Part shown: positions 6,762-16,026 of the stretch, one piece after another
Layout of the letters: each line of letters starts with the position of its first letter
Position numbering within the stretch: the first letter of the stretch is position 1
Origin: Olsenella intestinalis
GTDB lineage: Bacteria > Actinomycetota > Coriobacteriia > Coriobacteriales > Atopobiaceae
Length of the DNA stretch: 64,000 bases
Reading direction: 5' to 3'
Assembly (NCBI RefSeq): GCF_023276655.1
Contig: NZ_JALGRK010000001.1
Span: 763,501-827,500, forward strand
Notes under the pieces: model-generated
Seen by the model: the letters and a program-made list of their open reading frames with translations, nothing else
Databases searched by the model: none
Told to the model about the DNA's origin: nothing
Translations under genes and position numbers: made by a program

Positions 6762-8723
6762 ATGAACGCGAAGCAACGCAAGATGCTCGCCCGGGTGATC
6801 GTCGCCGCGCTGATGTGGGGCGCGCTCGAGCTGCTGCCGCGCGTCGGCGTGGAGCTGCCAACGCCGGCCAACTTCTGCCTCTGGCTCGTGGCGTACCTGG
6901 TCATCGGCTACGACGTGGTGCTCAAGGCGGTGCGCAACATCGGGCGCGGCCGCGTGTTCGACGAGCACTTCCTCATGACCGTGGCAACCGTCGGCGCGCT
7001 GGCGCTTGCGCTCTACGAGCGGTCGGGCGACTTCGCCGAGGCGATTGCCGTCATGCTGTTCTACCAGGTCGGCGAGTTGTTCCAGAGCTACGCGGTCGAC
7101 AGGAGCCGCAAGAACATCTCGGAGCTCATGGACATCAGGCCCGACTACGCCAACGTCGAGGTCGACGGCGAGGTCGAGAAGGTCGATCCCGACGACGTGG
7201 AGGTCGGGTCCACGATCGTGGTCCAGCCCGGGGAGCGCGTTCCTCTCGACGGTGTCGTGATCTCGGGCGCCTCGAGCCTCGACACCGCGGCGCTCACCGG
7301 CGAGAGCGTGCCGCGCGACGTGGCCGAGGGCGGCGAGGTCGTGAGCGGCTGCATCAACCTGACGGGCGTCCTGCGCGTGCGCACGACGCGCGAGTTCGAG
7401 GAGTCGACGGTCTCGAAGATCCTCGAGCTCGTGGAGGACTCGACCTCGCACAAGTCGCAGTCCGAGAACTTCATCTCGAAGTTCGCGCGCGTCTACACGC
7501 CAGCCGTCTGCTATGCGGCGCTTGCGCTCGCGGTGCTGCCGCCGGTCTTCTTCGTGCTGAGTGGCCAGGCCGCCGCGTGGGACGTCTGGATCTACCGCGC
7601 GCTGACGTTTCTCGTGATCAGCTGCCCGTGCGCGCTGGTCGTGAGCATCCCGCTGAGCTTCTTCGCGGGCATCGGCGGCGCGAGCCACGCCGGCGTGCTG
7701 GTCAAGGGCTCAAACTACCTGGAGGCGCTCTCGAAGACCAAGGTCGTCGTGTTCGACAAGACGGGTACCCTCACCAAGGGCGTGTTCGACGTGACGGGCG
7801 TCCACCACAGCCCGCTTCCGACGGGCGAGCTCATGGAGCTGGCGGCGCTCGCCGAGGTCGCGTCGTCGCACCCCATCGGCAAGAGCCTGCAGCGCGCCTA
7901 TGGCGAGCCGCTCGACCGCAGCCGTGTGAGCGACGTGCAGGAGATCAGCGGCGCCGGCATCGTCGCAACCATCGACGGCAAGTCGGTTGCGGTGGGCAAC
8001 GACAAGCTCATGGGCCAGGTCGGCGCCGAGCACGTTGACTGCCATGACGTGGGCACGATCGTGCACGTGGCCATCGACGGCACCTACGCTGGGCACATCG
8101 TCATCTCCGACGTCGCCAAGGACCACGCGGCCGAGGCCGTCGCCGCGCTCAAGGGCGCGGGCGTCGAGAAGTGCGTCATGCTCACGGGCGACACCCAGCG
8201 CGTGGCCGAGAGCGTCGCCGAGAGCCTGGGCATCGACGAGGTCCACGCCTCGCTGCTCCCGCAGAACAAGGTCGAGCGCGTGGAGGCTCTTCTCGTCGAG
8301 GCGGGCGCCACGGTCGGCGAGGCGCCGGCGGGCGAGGACGGCCCCGGAGATGAGGAGGGGCGCCGCGAGACGCGCCGCGGCAAGGTCGCGTTCGTGGGCG
8401 ACGGCATCAACGACGCGCCGGTGCTCGCGCGCGCCGACATCGGCATCGCGATGGGCGGCATGGGCTCCGACGCCGCGATCGAGGCGGCCGACGTCGTGCT
8501 GATGGACGACGACCCGATGAGCATCGCCAAGGCGATCAAGATCTCGCGCAAGTGCCTGCGCATCGTCTACCAGAACATCGGCCTCGCGCTCACGGTCAAG
8601 TTCGCGTGCCTGGCGCTGGGCGCCTTCGGCATCGCCAACATGTGGCTTGCGATCTTCGCGGACGTGGGCGTCATGGTGATCGCGGTGCTGAACGCGATTC
8701 GCGCGCTGCGCGTCCCGCGGTAG
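6762..8723 (+). CDS. zntA: P1B-type heavy-metal-translocating ATPase (Zn/Cd/Pb class)
   Basis: The 653-residue inner-membrane exporter has the actuator TGES loop, CPC in the transport helix (Cys288-Pro-Cys290, segment ISCPCALVVS), phosphorylated Asp332 in DKTGTLTKG, the HP locus in SSHPIGKSL, and GDGINDAPVL. The last helices contain ADVGVMVIAVLNA, whose Asp is typical of P1B-2 Zn/Cd pumps rather than Cu pumps. No cytosolic HMA domain precedes the first helices; the neighbouring 72-residue protein appears to supply it. A Glu/Gly-rich insertion lies near residues 520-545. ATG 6762 has GGAG upstream. Codons EALL at 8286-8295 carry the CGAGAAGAGC word in the opposite sense. Confidence 0.93.
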   Translation: MNAKQRKMLARVIVAALMWGALELLPRVGVELPTPANFCLWLVAYLVIGYDVVLKAVRNIGRGRVFDEHFLMTVATVGALALALYERSGDFAEAIAVMLFYQVGELFQSYAVDRSRKNISELMDIRPDYANVEVDGEVEKVDPDDVEVGSTIVVQPGERVPLDGVVISGASSLDTAALTGESVPRDVAEGGEVVSGCINLTGVLRVRTTREFEESTVSKILELVEDSTSHKSQSENFISKFARVYTPAVCYAALALAVLPPVFFVLSGQAAAWDVWIYRALTFLVISCPCALVVSIPLSFFAGIGGASHAGVLVKGSNYLEALSKTKVVVFDKTGTLTKGVFDVTGVHHSPLPTGELMELAALAEVASSHPIGKSLQRAYGEPLDRSRVSDVQEISGAGIVATIDGKSVAVGNDKLMGQVGAEHVDCHDVGTIVHVAIDGTYAGHIVISDVAKDHAAEAVAALKGAGVEKCVMLTGDTQRVAESVAESLGIDEVHASLLPQNKVERVEALLVEAGATVGEAPAGEDGPGDEEGRRETRRGKVAFVGDGINDAPVLARADIGIAMGGMGSDAAIEAADVVLMDDDPMSIAKAIKISRKCLRIVYQNIGLALTVKFACLALGAFGIANMWLAIFADVGVMVIAVLNAIRALRVPR

Positions 8724-8770
8724 GGGAGCGCCCCGCGCGGGGCACCTAACCTGAACGGCTGACAAGGAAG

Positions 8771-8802
8771 GCGCCGGGACCCGATTGCGTGGGCCCCGGC
8801 GC
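8771..8802. terminator. Strong hairpin between convergent zntA and purL
   Basis: GCGCCGGGACCC pairs with GGGCCCCGGCGC (one mismatch) around an 8-base loop. A smaller palindrome, GCCCCGCGCGGGGC, sits at 8730-8743. Neither has a clear T tract, but their place between converging genes suggests bidirectional termination. A CGAGAAGAGC copy follows at 8818-8827. Confidence 0.6.
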
Positions 8803-8849
8803 CTCGTCATGAGCGTCCGAGAAGAGCTTGCGTGACTGCTGCGCGGCGT

Positions 8850-11800
8850 CTACGCGAAGTAGGAGACGCCTCCCTCGAAGAGCTCCTGGTAGGTGTTGCC
8901 CGGGACGTTCTTGTAGAGCCCGGCGCCGGCGCGCTCGGTGTGGCCCATCTTGCCCAGCACACGGCCGTCGGGGCTCGTGATGGACTCGATCGCAAGGACC
9001 GACCCGTTGGGGTTGACGTCGAGGTCCATGGAGGGCACGCCCTTCTCGTCCACGTACTGCGTGGCGATCTGGCCCGCGTCGGCCATCTTGCGCAGGAGCG
9101 CCTTGGGCGCGACGAAGCGGCCCTCGCCGTGGCTGATCGCGATCGTGTGGACGTCGCCGACGCTCGTCTTCGAGAGCCAGGGCGAGAGGTTGCTCGCGAC
9201 GCGCGTGCGCACGAGGCGGCTCTGGTGGCGGCCGATGGTGTTGAACGTGAGGGTGGGGCACTTCTCGTCCATCTCGCGGATGTCGCCGAAGGGCACGAGG
9301 CCGAGCTTCACGAGCGCCTGGAAGCCGTTGCAGATGCCGAGCATGAGGCCGTCGCGCTGCTGGAGCAGGTCGCGCACGGCCTCGGTCACGGCCGGCGCGC
9401 GGAAGAACGCGGTGATGAACTTGGCCGATCCATCGGGCTCGTCGCCGCCGGAGAAGCCGCCGGGGATCATGATGATCTGGCTCTTGGCGACCTCTTCGAC
9501 GAAGGCCTGCGTGCTCTCGGCCACGGCCGCGGGCGTGAGGTTGTTGACCACGAAGGTGTGCGCCTCGGCGCCGGCGCGCTCGAACGCGGCGGCGGAGTCG
9601 TACTCGCAGTTGTTGCCCGGGAACACCGGGATGATGACGCGCGGGCGCGCCAGGCGGATGGCCGGGGCGGGGCGCGCCACGCCCTTCTCGGCGACGTCGA
9701 AGCTCACGGCGTCGACGGCCTTGCCCGCGCCGCGGTAGGCGAACACGCCCTCGAGCGCGGACTCCCACGTCTCCTGCAGGTCGGCGAGGTCGATCTTCTC
9801 GCCCGCCGCCCACATGGCGTACTCGGCCGAGGTGCCGCCCAGGTCGACGACCTCGAAGCCCTCGACGTCGCGGGGCATGTAGGTGCAGTCGGAGACCTCG
9901 AGCACGAAGCTGCCGTACGCAGGCGAGAAGAGCTGGTCTGCGTCGAAGCCGTCGGTCAGGCCGAAGCCGATGCTGTTGCCCACGGCCATCTTGAAGAGGG
10001 TCTCGGCGAGGCACCCGTAGCCGGGCGTGGCGGCCGAGACGGCGTCGTGCGTGCCGAGGTAGAGCTCGACGAAGTCGAGGACCTTGAGCAGCGAGGCCGG
10101 CTCGGGCGTGAGGCCGTCGGCCTGGTAGGCGGGCCTCACGAGGTAGAGCTTGCTGTCGGTGTGCTTGAACTCGGGCGAGGCGATGCGGTCGATGTCGCCG
10201 ACGGCCGTTGCAAACGAGACGAGCGTGGGCGGGACGTCGAGGTCCTCGAAGGAGCCGGACATCGAGTCCTTTCCGCCGATCGAGCCGATGCCGAGGTCGA
10301 GCTGGGCCATGAGGGCGCCGAGCACGGCGGCCACGGGCTTGCCCCAGCGCTCGCTCTCCTGGCGCAGCTTCTCGAAGTACTCCTGGAACGTGAGGTAGGC
10401 GTCCTTGTGGCGAAGGCCCGCCGCGACGAGGCGGCAGACGGACTCGACCACGGAGAGGTAGGCGCCCGTGAACTGGTTGGCGCTCATGAGGTAGGGGTTG
10501 AAGCCCCAGGCCATGCCCGAGACCGTGGTGGTCTCGCCGAAGACCGGCAGCTTCGCGACCATGGCCTGTGCGGGGGTGAGCTGCGTGCGGCCGCCGAAGG
10601 GCATGAGGACCGTGGCGGCGCCGATGGTGGAGTCGAAGCGCTCGGAGAGGCCCTTGTTGGAGGCGACGTTGAGGTCGCCCACGACCGACGCCATGCGCTC
10701 GGCCACGGTCTCGCCGGCCCACGCGTGCTTGTAGGTGCCCTGCTTGGTGACGTGGACCGCCTGGTGCTTGGCGGCGCCGTTGGAGTCGAGGAACTCGCGG
10801 CTCACGTCGACGATCGTGTCGCCCTCCCACACCATCGTGAGGCGCGGCTCGGCCGTGACCTCGGCGACCACGGTGGCCTCGAGGTTCTCCTCGCGGGCGT
10901 AGCCGAGGAACTCGTCGACGTCGGCGGCGTCGAGGGCGACGGCCATGCGCTCCTGCGACTCCGAGATCGCGAGCTCGGTGCCGTCGAGCCCCTCGTACTT
11001 CTTGGGGACGCGGTCGAGGTCGATGTGGAGGCCGTCGGCCAGCTCGCCGATGGCGACCGAGACGCCGCCCGCTCCGAAGTCGTTGCAGCGCTTGATCAGG
11101 CGGCAGGCGTCCTCGCGGCGGAAGAGCCTCTGCAGCTTGCGCTCGGTGGGCGCGTTGCCCTTCTGGACCTCGGCGCCGTCCTTCTCGAGCGACTCGACGT
11201 TGTGCGCCTTGGACGAACCGGTCGCGCCGCCGATGCCGTCGCGGCCGGTGCGCCCGCCGAGAAGGACGATCTTGTCGCCCGCGGCCGGACGCTCGCGGCG
11301 CACGTGGCTCGCCGGGGTGGCGCCCACGACGGCGCCGATCTCCATGCGCTTGGCGACGTAGCCGGGGTGGTAGAGCTCGCTGACCTGGCCGGTCGCGAGG
11401 CCGATCTGGTTGCCGTAGGAAGAGTAGCCGGCCGCGGCGGTGCGCACGAGCTTGCGCTGCGGCAGCTTGCCCTCGAGCGTCTCGCTCACGGGGACGGTCG
11501 GGTCAGCCGCGCCGGTGACGCGCATGGCCTGGTAGACGTAGCTGCGCCCGGACAGCGGGTCGCGGATCGCGCCGCCGATGCAGGTGGCCGCGCCGCCGAA
11601 GGGCTCGATCTCGGTGGGGTGGTTGTGGGTCTCGTTCTTGAAGAGGAAGAGCCAGTCCTCGTCGGTCCCGTTGACGTCGACCTTCACCTTGACGGTGCAG
11701 GCGTTGATCTCCTCCGACTCGTCGAGGTTGGTGAGGATGCCCTCGTGCTTGAGGTGCTTGGCGCCGATCGTGCCCATGTCCATGAGGGTGACGGGCCGCT

Positions 11801-12578
11801 TGTCGCGCTTCAGCTCGCGGCGCACCTCGAGGTAGCGCTCGAAGGCGGCCCTGACCGCGTCGTCGTCGATCTTTACGTCGTCGAGCTCGGTGCCGAAGGT
11901 GGTGTGGCGGCAGTGGTCCGACCAGTACGTGTCGATCATCTTGATCTCGGTGATCGTCGGGTCGCGCCTCTCGCCCTTGAAGTAGTCCTTGCAGAAGCTG
12001 ATGTCGGCGAGGTCCATGGCAAGGCCGCGCTCCTCGATGAAGGCCTGCAGCTGCGCCTTGGTCATCTGGCGGAAGCCCTCGATCTTCTCGACCTTCGCGG
12101 GCTTGGGGTAGTCGACCTTGAGCGTCTCGCGCGTGGCGAGCGAGGCCTCGCGCGCCTCGACGGGGTTGATGACGTAGTGCTTGATCGCCTCGACGTCCGC
12201 CGAGGAGAGCTTGCCCTCGAGGTAGTAGAGCTTTGCGGAGGCCACGGTCGGTCGCTCGCCCTGGCTGATCAGCTGGATGCACTCGCTCGCGGAGTCGGCG
12301 CGCTGGTCGAACTGGCCGGGCAGGAACTCGACGGCGAACACGGTCGCCTTGCCCGCGGCGGGCTTGCGCGTGGTCGCGACGTCGGACTGCGGCTCGCTGA
12401 AGACCGTGGGGATGCACTTCTGGAAGAGGCTCTTGCTGATGCCCTCCACGTCGTAGCGGTTGACGACGCGCAGTCCCTTGAGGGCCTTGACCCCCAGGGT
12501 GTGGCGCAGCTCGTGCTTGAGCTGCTGCGCCTCGACGTCGAATCCCGGCTTCTTCTCTACGTACACGCGTGAAACCAT
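8850..12578 (-). CDS. purL: Phosphoribosylformylglycinamidine synthase, single-chain type
   Basis: The 1242-residue cytosolic enzyme of purine synthesis converts FGAR, ATP and glutamine to FGAM. The N-terminal PurS-like part (MVSRVYVEKKPGFDVEAQQL) is followed by the two AIR-synthase-like halves with DTYWSDHCRHTTF and ETHNHPTEIEPFGGAATCIGG as ATP/substrate loops. A C-terminal class I glutaminase domain has nucleophile Cys in LGICNGFQAL and an oxyanion segment PGGFSGGDE. The fused form replaces separate PurS/L/Q. The start is ATG 12578 with GAAAGG upstream. No other pur gene is adjacent. A CGAGAAGAGC copy (9924-9933) lies in the codons for QLFSPAYG. Confidence 0.96.
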   Translation of the reverse strand: MVSRVYVEKKPGFDVEAQQLKHELRHTLGVKALKGLRVVNRYDVEGISKSLFQKCIPTVFSEPQSDVATTRKPAAGKATVFAVEFLPGQFDQRADSASECIQLISQGERPTVASAKLYYLEGKLSSADVEAIKHYVINPVEAREASLATRETLKVDYPKPAKVEKIEGFRQMTKAQLQAFIEERGLAMDLADISFCKDYFKGERRDPTITEIKMIDTYWSDHCRHTTFGTELDDVKIDDDAVRAAFERYLEVRRELKRDKRPVTLMDMGTIGAKHLKHEGILTNLDESEEINACTVKVKVDVNGTDEDWLFLFKNETHNHPTEIEPFGGAATCIGGAIRDPLSGRSYVYQAMRVTGAADPTVPVSETLEGKLPQRKLVRTAAAGYSSYGNQIGLATGQVSELYHPGYVAKRMEIGAVVGATPASHVRRERPAAGDKIVLLGGRTGRDGIGGATGSSKAHNVESLEKDGAEVQKGNAPTERKLQRLFRREDACRLIKRCNDFGAGGVSVAIGELADGLHIDLDRVPKKYEGLDGTELAISESQERMAVALDAADVDEFLGYAREENLEATVVAEVTAEPRLTMVWEGDTIVDVSREFLDSNGAAKHQAVHVTKQGTYKHAWAGETVAERMASVVGDLNVASNKGLSERFDSTIGAATVLMPFGGRTQLTPAQAMVAKLPVFGETTTVSGMAWGFNPYLMSANQFTGAYLSVVESVCRLVAAGLRHKDAYLTFQEYFEKLRQESERWGKPVAAVLGALMAQLDLGIGSIGGKDSMSGSFEDLDVPPTLVSFATAVGDIDRIASPEFKHTDSKLYLVRPAYQADGLTPEPASLLKVLDFVELYLGTHDAVSAATPGYGCLAETLFKMAVGNSIGFGLTDGFDADQLFSPAYGSFVLEVSDCTYMPRDVEGFEVVDLGGTSAEYAMWAAGEKIDLADLQETWESALEGVFAYRGAGKAVDAVSFDVAEKGVARPAPAIRLARPRVIIPVFPGNNCEYDSAAAFERAGAEAHTFVVNNLTPAAVAESTQAFVEEVAKSQIIMIPGGFSGGDEPDGSAKFITAFFRAPAVTEAVRDLLQQRDGLMLGICNGFQALVKLGLVPFGDIREMDEKCPTLTFNTIGRHQSRLVRTRVASNLSPWLSKTSVGDVHTIAISHGEGRFVAPKALLRKMADAGQIATQYVDEKGVPSMDLDVNPNGSVLAIESITSPDGRVLGKMGHTERAGAGLYKNVPGNTYQELFEGGVSYFA

Positions 12579-12898
12579 GGTGTGCTGACCTTTCGCTGGT
12601 GGGTTGCGGGTCGGGCCTGCGGCAGGGGCCTGCCACGTCACATGATACTGATTGGCCACGCGCGCGATATGGCTTGGAAAGAAATGGCAATACTTGGGCC
12701 GAGGCGTAGGCTCTTCTCGCCCGTGTAAACAGCCGGGGTCACGGTTAACCCGCGCATCTCTCCGCTCGCACGGGGGTCGGCTCGACGCGCGGGCGAATCA
12801 CTATCATGGGGCGAGTGTGCGGCGACGCCGCGACGGTCATACGAGCGGCTGCGGCCGCTGAGCGATAGCGCGCGAGACGCGCAAGAAGGAGTCTTCAC
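12579..12898. promoter_or_regulatory. Divergent purL/araD intergenic region
   Basis: This 320-base stretch has no gene. It must hold the promoters of purL (leftward) and araD (rightward). A GCTCTTCTCG copy lies at 12710-12719 in non-coding DNA. A hairpin (AGCGGC 12844-12849 with GCCGCT 12854-12859) sits in the araD leader. No riboswitch was recognised. Confidence 0.5.
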
Positions 12899-13612
12899 AT
12901 GATGCTTAAGGAACTTCGCGAGCAGGTCTACGAGGCCAACATGGACCTGCCCAAGCACGGCCTCGTGGTCTTCACCTGGGGCAACGCCTCGCAGGTCGAC
13001 CGTGAGAGGGGCCTGTTCGTGATCAAGCCGTCCGGGGTCGACTACGACGAGCTGTCGCCCGAGAACATGGTCGTGTGCGACTTCGACGGCAACAAGGTCG
13101 AGGGCGACCTCAACCCCTCGTCCGACACCGCCACCCACGCCTACCTCTACAAGATGTGGGACAACATCGGCGGCGTCGTGCACACGCACTCGTCGCACGC
13201 CGTGTCGTGGGCGCAGGCCGGCCGCTCCATCCCGTGCTACGGCACCACGCACGCCGACTACTTCTACGGCGAGGTGCCCTGCATGAGGGGCCTGACCGAG
13301 CAGGAGATCGAGGAGGCCTACGAGCTCAACACCGGCAAGGTCATCGTCGAGGGCTTCGAGGGCTCCGACCCCGTCGCGCGCCCCGGCTGCCTCGTGCGCA
13401 ACCACGGCCCCTTCACCTGGGGCAAGGATGCCGCCGCGGCCGTCTACCACGCCGTCGTGGTCGAGGAGGTCGCCAAGATGGCGCTGCACACCGAGCAGCT
13501 CGCCGTCGCGGCCGCCAAGTCGATCGACGAGTGCCGCGCCCCGCAGTACCTCGAGGACAAGCACTACATGCGCAAGCACGGCCCCAACGCCTACTACGGC
13601 CAGGGCAAGTAG
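12899..13612 (+). CDS. araD: L-ribulose-5-phosphate 4-epimerase
   Basis: The 237-residue class II aldolase-type epimerase makes D-xylulose 5-phosphate from L-ribulose 5-phosphate. Zinc ligands are seen in [14 protein letters not shown] and in the later [13 protein letters not shown] segment; TWGNAS near residue 27 is the substrate loop. The length is standard. AAGGAG sits 7 bases before ATG 12899. No araA or araB is beside it, so it may serve ascorbate/ulose or scavenged pentose routes; UlaF/SgbE-type isozymes look alike. It is followed by a good intrinsic terminator. Confidence 0.9.
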   Translation: MMLKELREQVYEANMDLPKHGLVVFTWGNASQVDRERGLFVIKPSGVDYDELSPENMVVCDFDGNKVEGDLNPSSDTATHAYLYKMWDNIGGVVHTHSSHAVSWAQAGRSIPCYGTTHADYFYGEVPCMRGLTEQEIEEAYELNTGKVIVEGFEGSDPVARPGCLVRNHGPFTWGKDAAAAVYHAVVVEEVAKMALHTEQLAVAAAKSIDECRAPQYLEDKHYMRKHGPNAYYGQGK

Positions 13613-13634
13613 CTCGCGCGCACCGATGGCATCG

Positions 13635-13667
13635 CGGCCCTTCCGGACGTCCGGGAGGGCCGTTTCC
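13635..13667 (+). terminator. Intrinsic terminator of araD
   Basis: CGGCCC at 13635-13640 pairs with GGGCCG at 13657-13662, with CCGGACGTCCGG self-pairing inside, followed by TTTCCT. It begins 22 bases after the araD stop. Confidence 0.8.
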
Positions 13668-13685
13668 TGTGCGTCGGCTGCGCCC

Positions 13686-14243
13686 CTAGCGCGCGGCGAA
13701 GGCGTGCCTCGCAGGTGCGGGCGAGGTGTGGTCGGCGACGTCGAGCTCCATGAACACGAGGTCGTACCAGCGGTTGAACTTGTAGCCGCAGCGCGAGAGG
13801 CGCCCCGCCTCGCGGTACCCCATGCGCTCATGGAAGCGGATGCTGCCGTCGTCGAGGTGCGGGTCGTCCTCGTCCTCGGTCGCGGCGACCAGCGCGTAGA
13901 GGTTGGTCACGCCCATCCGTGCGAGCTCCTTCGCGAGCGCGTCGTGAAGCGCGCGCCCGATGCCCCGTCCGCGCGCGTCGCCCGCGAGGTAGATGGAGGT
14001 CTCAACGGCCCAGTCGAAGGCTCTTCTCGCCTTGAGCCTGCCTGCGTAGGCATAGCCGAGCACGCGCCCGTCGTCCTCGACGACGAGGTAGGGGAACTCC
14101 TCGAGGGTGCCCGAAATCCTTGCGGCGAACTCCTCGACCGTCGGCACGTCGTACTCGAAGGTGATGGCGGTCTGCTCGACGTAGGGCGCATAGATGCCGA
14201 GAAGAGCCTCGGCGTCTGCCGGCGTGGCGCATCTGATCTGCAT
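13686..14243 (-). CDS. GNAT N-acetyltransferase, phosphinothricin-acetyltransferase-like
   Basis: The 185-residue cytosolic acetyltransferase has N-terminal MQIRCATPADAEALLGIYAP, the acetyl-CoA loop GDARGRGIGRALHDAL (R/QxxGxG/A type), and the late FHERMGYREAGRLSRCGYKFNRWYDLV that marks the PAT/YncA (methionine sulfone/phosphinothricin) subgroup. It would acetylate an amino-acid-like amine; the natural substrate is unknown. ATG 14243 has GAGAAGGAAC upstream. Two copies of the window-wide word fall in this gene (14020-14029 and 14198-14207) in opposite senses, read as KARRAF and EALLG. Confidence 0.85.
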   Translation of the reverse strand: MQIRCATPADAEALLGIYAPYVEQTAITFEYDVPTVEEFAARISGTLEEFPYLVVEDDGRVLGYAYAGRLKARRAFDWAVETSIYLAGDARGRGIGRALHDALAKELARMGVTNLYALVAATEDEDDPHLDDGSIRFHERMGYREAGRLSRCGYKFNRWYDLVFMELDVADHTSPAPARHAFAAR

Positions 14244-14391
14244 GTCGTTCCTTCTCGTTCCTTCTCGTCCGCTTCTGGGCACGTTGGCCCATTCGATGGT
14301 TCGTGCCCCATCTTACGTGCTACGCTCGACGGGTGCGCCGAGAATGGCGCGAGGCCGGCCGCGCAAGCGCGCTCTTACCGAGGGAGACCGC

Positions 14392-14907
14392 ATGGACGCA
14401 TTCCTGAAGCTCGCCCACGAGCGCTACTCCTGCCGCAAGATCCGCGGGGACAGGGCAGTCGAGCACGAGAAGATCGAGGCCATCGTCGAGGCGGCGCTCG
14501 CCGCGCCGACGGCCGTCAACCTCCAGGCCTGGCGCATCTGGGCGATCGAGGACCCCGATGCCATGGCGAAGGTCGTGGAGACCTCCGACTTCGACTACGG
14601 CGGGACGGCGATGCTCGTGCTCGGCGTGCGCGAGGACGAGGCGTGGGTCCGCAAGGACGACGGCTGGAACCTCGCCGACCTCGACGGCGGCATCGTCGGC
14701 GCGCACATCGTGCTGGCCATCCAGAGCCTGGGCCTCGCGACGACCTGGATCGGCAAGTTCCATCCCGACAAGCTCGTCGAGCGCTTCCCGCAGATGGCCG
14801 GATGCCGCCTCGTCGGCCTCTTCCCGCTGGGGTACGCCGCCGACGACGCGAAGCCCGCCCCGCGCCACGAGCAGAACCGCGGCTCCGAGATCGTCGAGTG
14901 GCTCTAG
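14392..14907 (+). CDS. Nitroreductase family protein
   Basis: The 171-residue FMN-dependent oxidoreductase starts with ERYSCRKIRGDRAV, the FMN-phosphate binding Arg cluster, then PTAVNLQAWRIWAIED, and has a glycine-rich GLATTWIGKF and VGLFPLGYAADDAKP at the C-terminus. It is a compact single-domain type that works as a homodimer using NAD(P)H. The substrate is unknown. GAGGGAG precedes ATG 14392. It is divergent from the GNAT gene. Confidence 0.88.
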   Translation: MDAFLKLAHERYSCRKIRGDRAVEHEKIEAIVEAALAAPTAVNLQAWRIWAIEDPDAMAKVVETSDFDYGGTAMLVLGVREDEAWVRKDDGWNLADLDGGIVGAHIVLAIQSLGLATTWIGKFHPDKLVERFPQMAGCRLVGLFPLGYAADDAKPAPRHEQNRGSEIVEWL

Positions 14908-15009
14908 CCGCACGACCGGAAACGCCATGCGCGAAGACGCAACAAGTTGCGGATCTATCGACTAATGTTGCTGTTTGGAATCCGTTTAGGCAGATGGGGC
15001 CTACCTGAT

Positions 15010-15066
15010 TTGAATAACGGCAGGAGATTGGCTATTATTCCGCACTGAAACGCGAAGTCACTTCGC
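15010..15066 (+). promoter_or_regulatory. Sigma-70-type promoter with downstream palindrome
   Basis: TTGAAT (15010-15015) and TATTAT (15033-15038) are separated by exactly 17 bases, one of the clearest promoters in this GC-rich window. Just after the expected start point lies GCGAAGTCACTTCGC (15052-15066), a 7-bp inverted repeat with one central base. It could be an operator or a leader hairpin. It drives the 77-codon gene at 15116. Confidence 0.65.
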
Positions 15067-15115
15067 AACGGGTTGTTGCCGCGCTGGCTCGCGGCCTGAC
15101 GGATTGGATCTGACC

Positions 15116-15349
15116 ATGCGCAAGACGAAGACGTTCCAGAGCAAGCGCCACGTGTACGACACCGAGAAGGCCGACCGCCTCGCTGGCCGCACCTTCGGCG
15201 AGTACGGCGACCCCGCCGGTTACGAGGAGTCCCTCTACAAGACCAAGGCCGGCCTCTACTTCATCGCCGGCGTCGGCGGCCCCGACTCCCCCTATCCCGA
15301 GCCGGACATCAAGCCCGTCTCCGCCAAGGAGGCCAAGGGCTTCGAGTAG
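15116..15349 (+). CDS. Small uncharacterised protein, 77 residues
   Basis: The product starts MRKTKTFQSKRHVYDTEKAD and ends with a Gly/Pro-rich tail (FIAGVGGPDSPYPEPDIKPV). It is soluble, with no signal peptide, Cys motif or recognised domain. Support comes from strong third-position G/C codon bias, a well-formed promoter at 15010-15038 and an intrinsic terminator at 15383. The Shine-Dalgarno is weak (GGAT), so ATG 15116 is chosen by phase and length; an in-frame TTG at 15104 is an alternative. It is monocistronic and possibly well expressed. I do not assign a function. Confidence 0.7.
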   Translation: MRKTKTFQSKRHVYDTEKADRLAGRTFGEYGDPAGYEESLYKTKAGLYFIAGVGGPDSPYPEPDIKPVSAKEAKGFE

Positions 15350-15382
15350 CCCTTGCGCATCACGGCAAGCCAAGGCTAACCT

Positions 15383-15416
15383 AGGGGCTGGGCGCGCGAG
15401 CGTCCGGCCCCTTTTT
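15383..15416 (+). terminator. Intrinsic terminator of the 77-residue protein gene
   Basis: AGGGGC at 15383-15388 pairs with GCCCCT ending at 15411, followed by a run of T through 15416. The loop is GC-rich. Confidence 0.8.
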
Positions 15417-15462
15417 CTGTCGTCAGGCCGCCGTCGCGGCCATGCGAGAAAGCGATCCGAAC

Positions 15463-15942
15463 ATGCCAGAGAAGCGCCGCGACGTCATCTCCTGGGACGA
15501 GTTCTTCATGCGCGTCGCCATCGCGGCGCAGCTGCGCAGCAAGGACCCCAACACGCAGGTCGGCGCCTGCATCGCCGACGGCGACCACCGCATCCTGTCG
15601 GTCGGCTACAACGGCACGCCGCACGCCATCTCCGACGACGAGTTCCCCTGGGGCGCGAGCGACGACCCCCTGCAGGACAAGCACAGCTACGTCGTCCACG
15701 CCGAGGCGAACGCCGTCCTCAACTACCGCGGCAGCCTGCGCGACATGCGTGGCGCCACGGTCTACGTGACGCTCTTCCCCTGCCACGAGTGCGCCAAGTT
15801 CCTCGTCCAGGTCGGCATCGGCGAGGTGGTCTACCTCGACGACAAGTACCGCGGCACCACCGACAACCTCATCAGCCAGCGCGTCTTCGACTCCTGCGGC
15901 ATCCGCTACCGACAGATCGAGCCCCTGACGCACGTCCAGTAG
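15463..15942 (+). CDS. Deoxycytidylate deaminase (ComEB-like)
   Basis: The zinc-dependent cytidine/deoxycytidylate deaminase of about 159 residues supplies dUMP for thymidylate synthesis. His79-Ala-Glu81 (VVHAEANAVLNY) and Cys107-His-Glu-Cys110 (TLFPCHECAKF) form the zinc and proton-shuttle site; DVISWDEFFMRVA is the usual N-terminus. ATG 15463 is preferred because GAGAAAG precedes it; an in-frame ATG at 15442 has no ribosome site. The gene follows the 77-residue protein and its terminator, and converges on the M16 peptidase. Confidence 0.9.
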   Translation: MPEKRRDVISWDEFFMRVAIAAQLRSKDPNTQVGACIADGDHRILSVGYNGTPHAISDDEFPWGASDDPLQDKHSYVVHAEANAVLNYRGSLRDMRGATVYVTLFPCHECAKFLVQVGIGEVVYLDDKYRGTTDNLISQRVFDSCGIRYRQIEPLTHVQ

Positions 15943-16026
15943 GACGGCCGCCAGGGGCCCGTCTTCACGCCGAGAGGAGCCTGCCGCCTTCGTGGCGCGC
16001 GGCCCTTGGGCGCATGCCCTTCTCGG

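Noticed and set aside
8832-12572. A 1246-codon rightward open frame over purL
   Set aside because: It is the mirror of purL codons, composed of Ala/Val/Gly/Asp/Arg-rich sequence without domains; the leftward frame has all FGAM synthase motifs.
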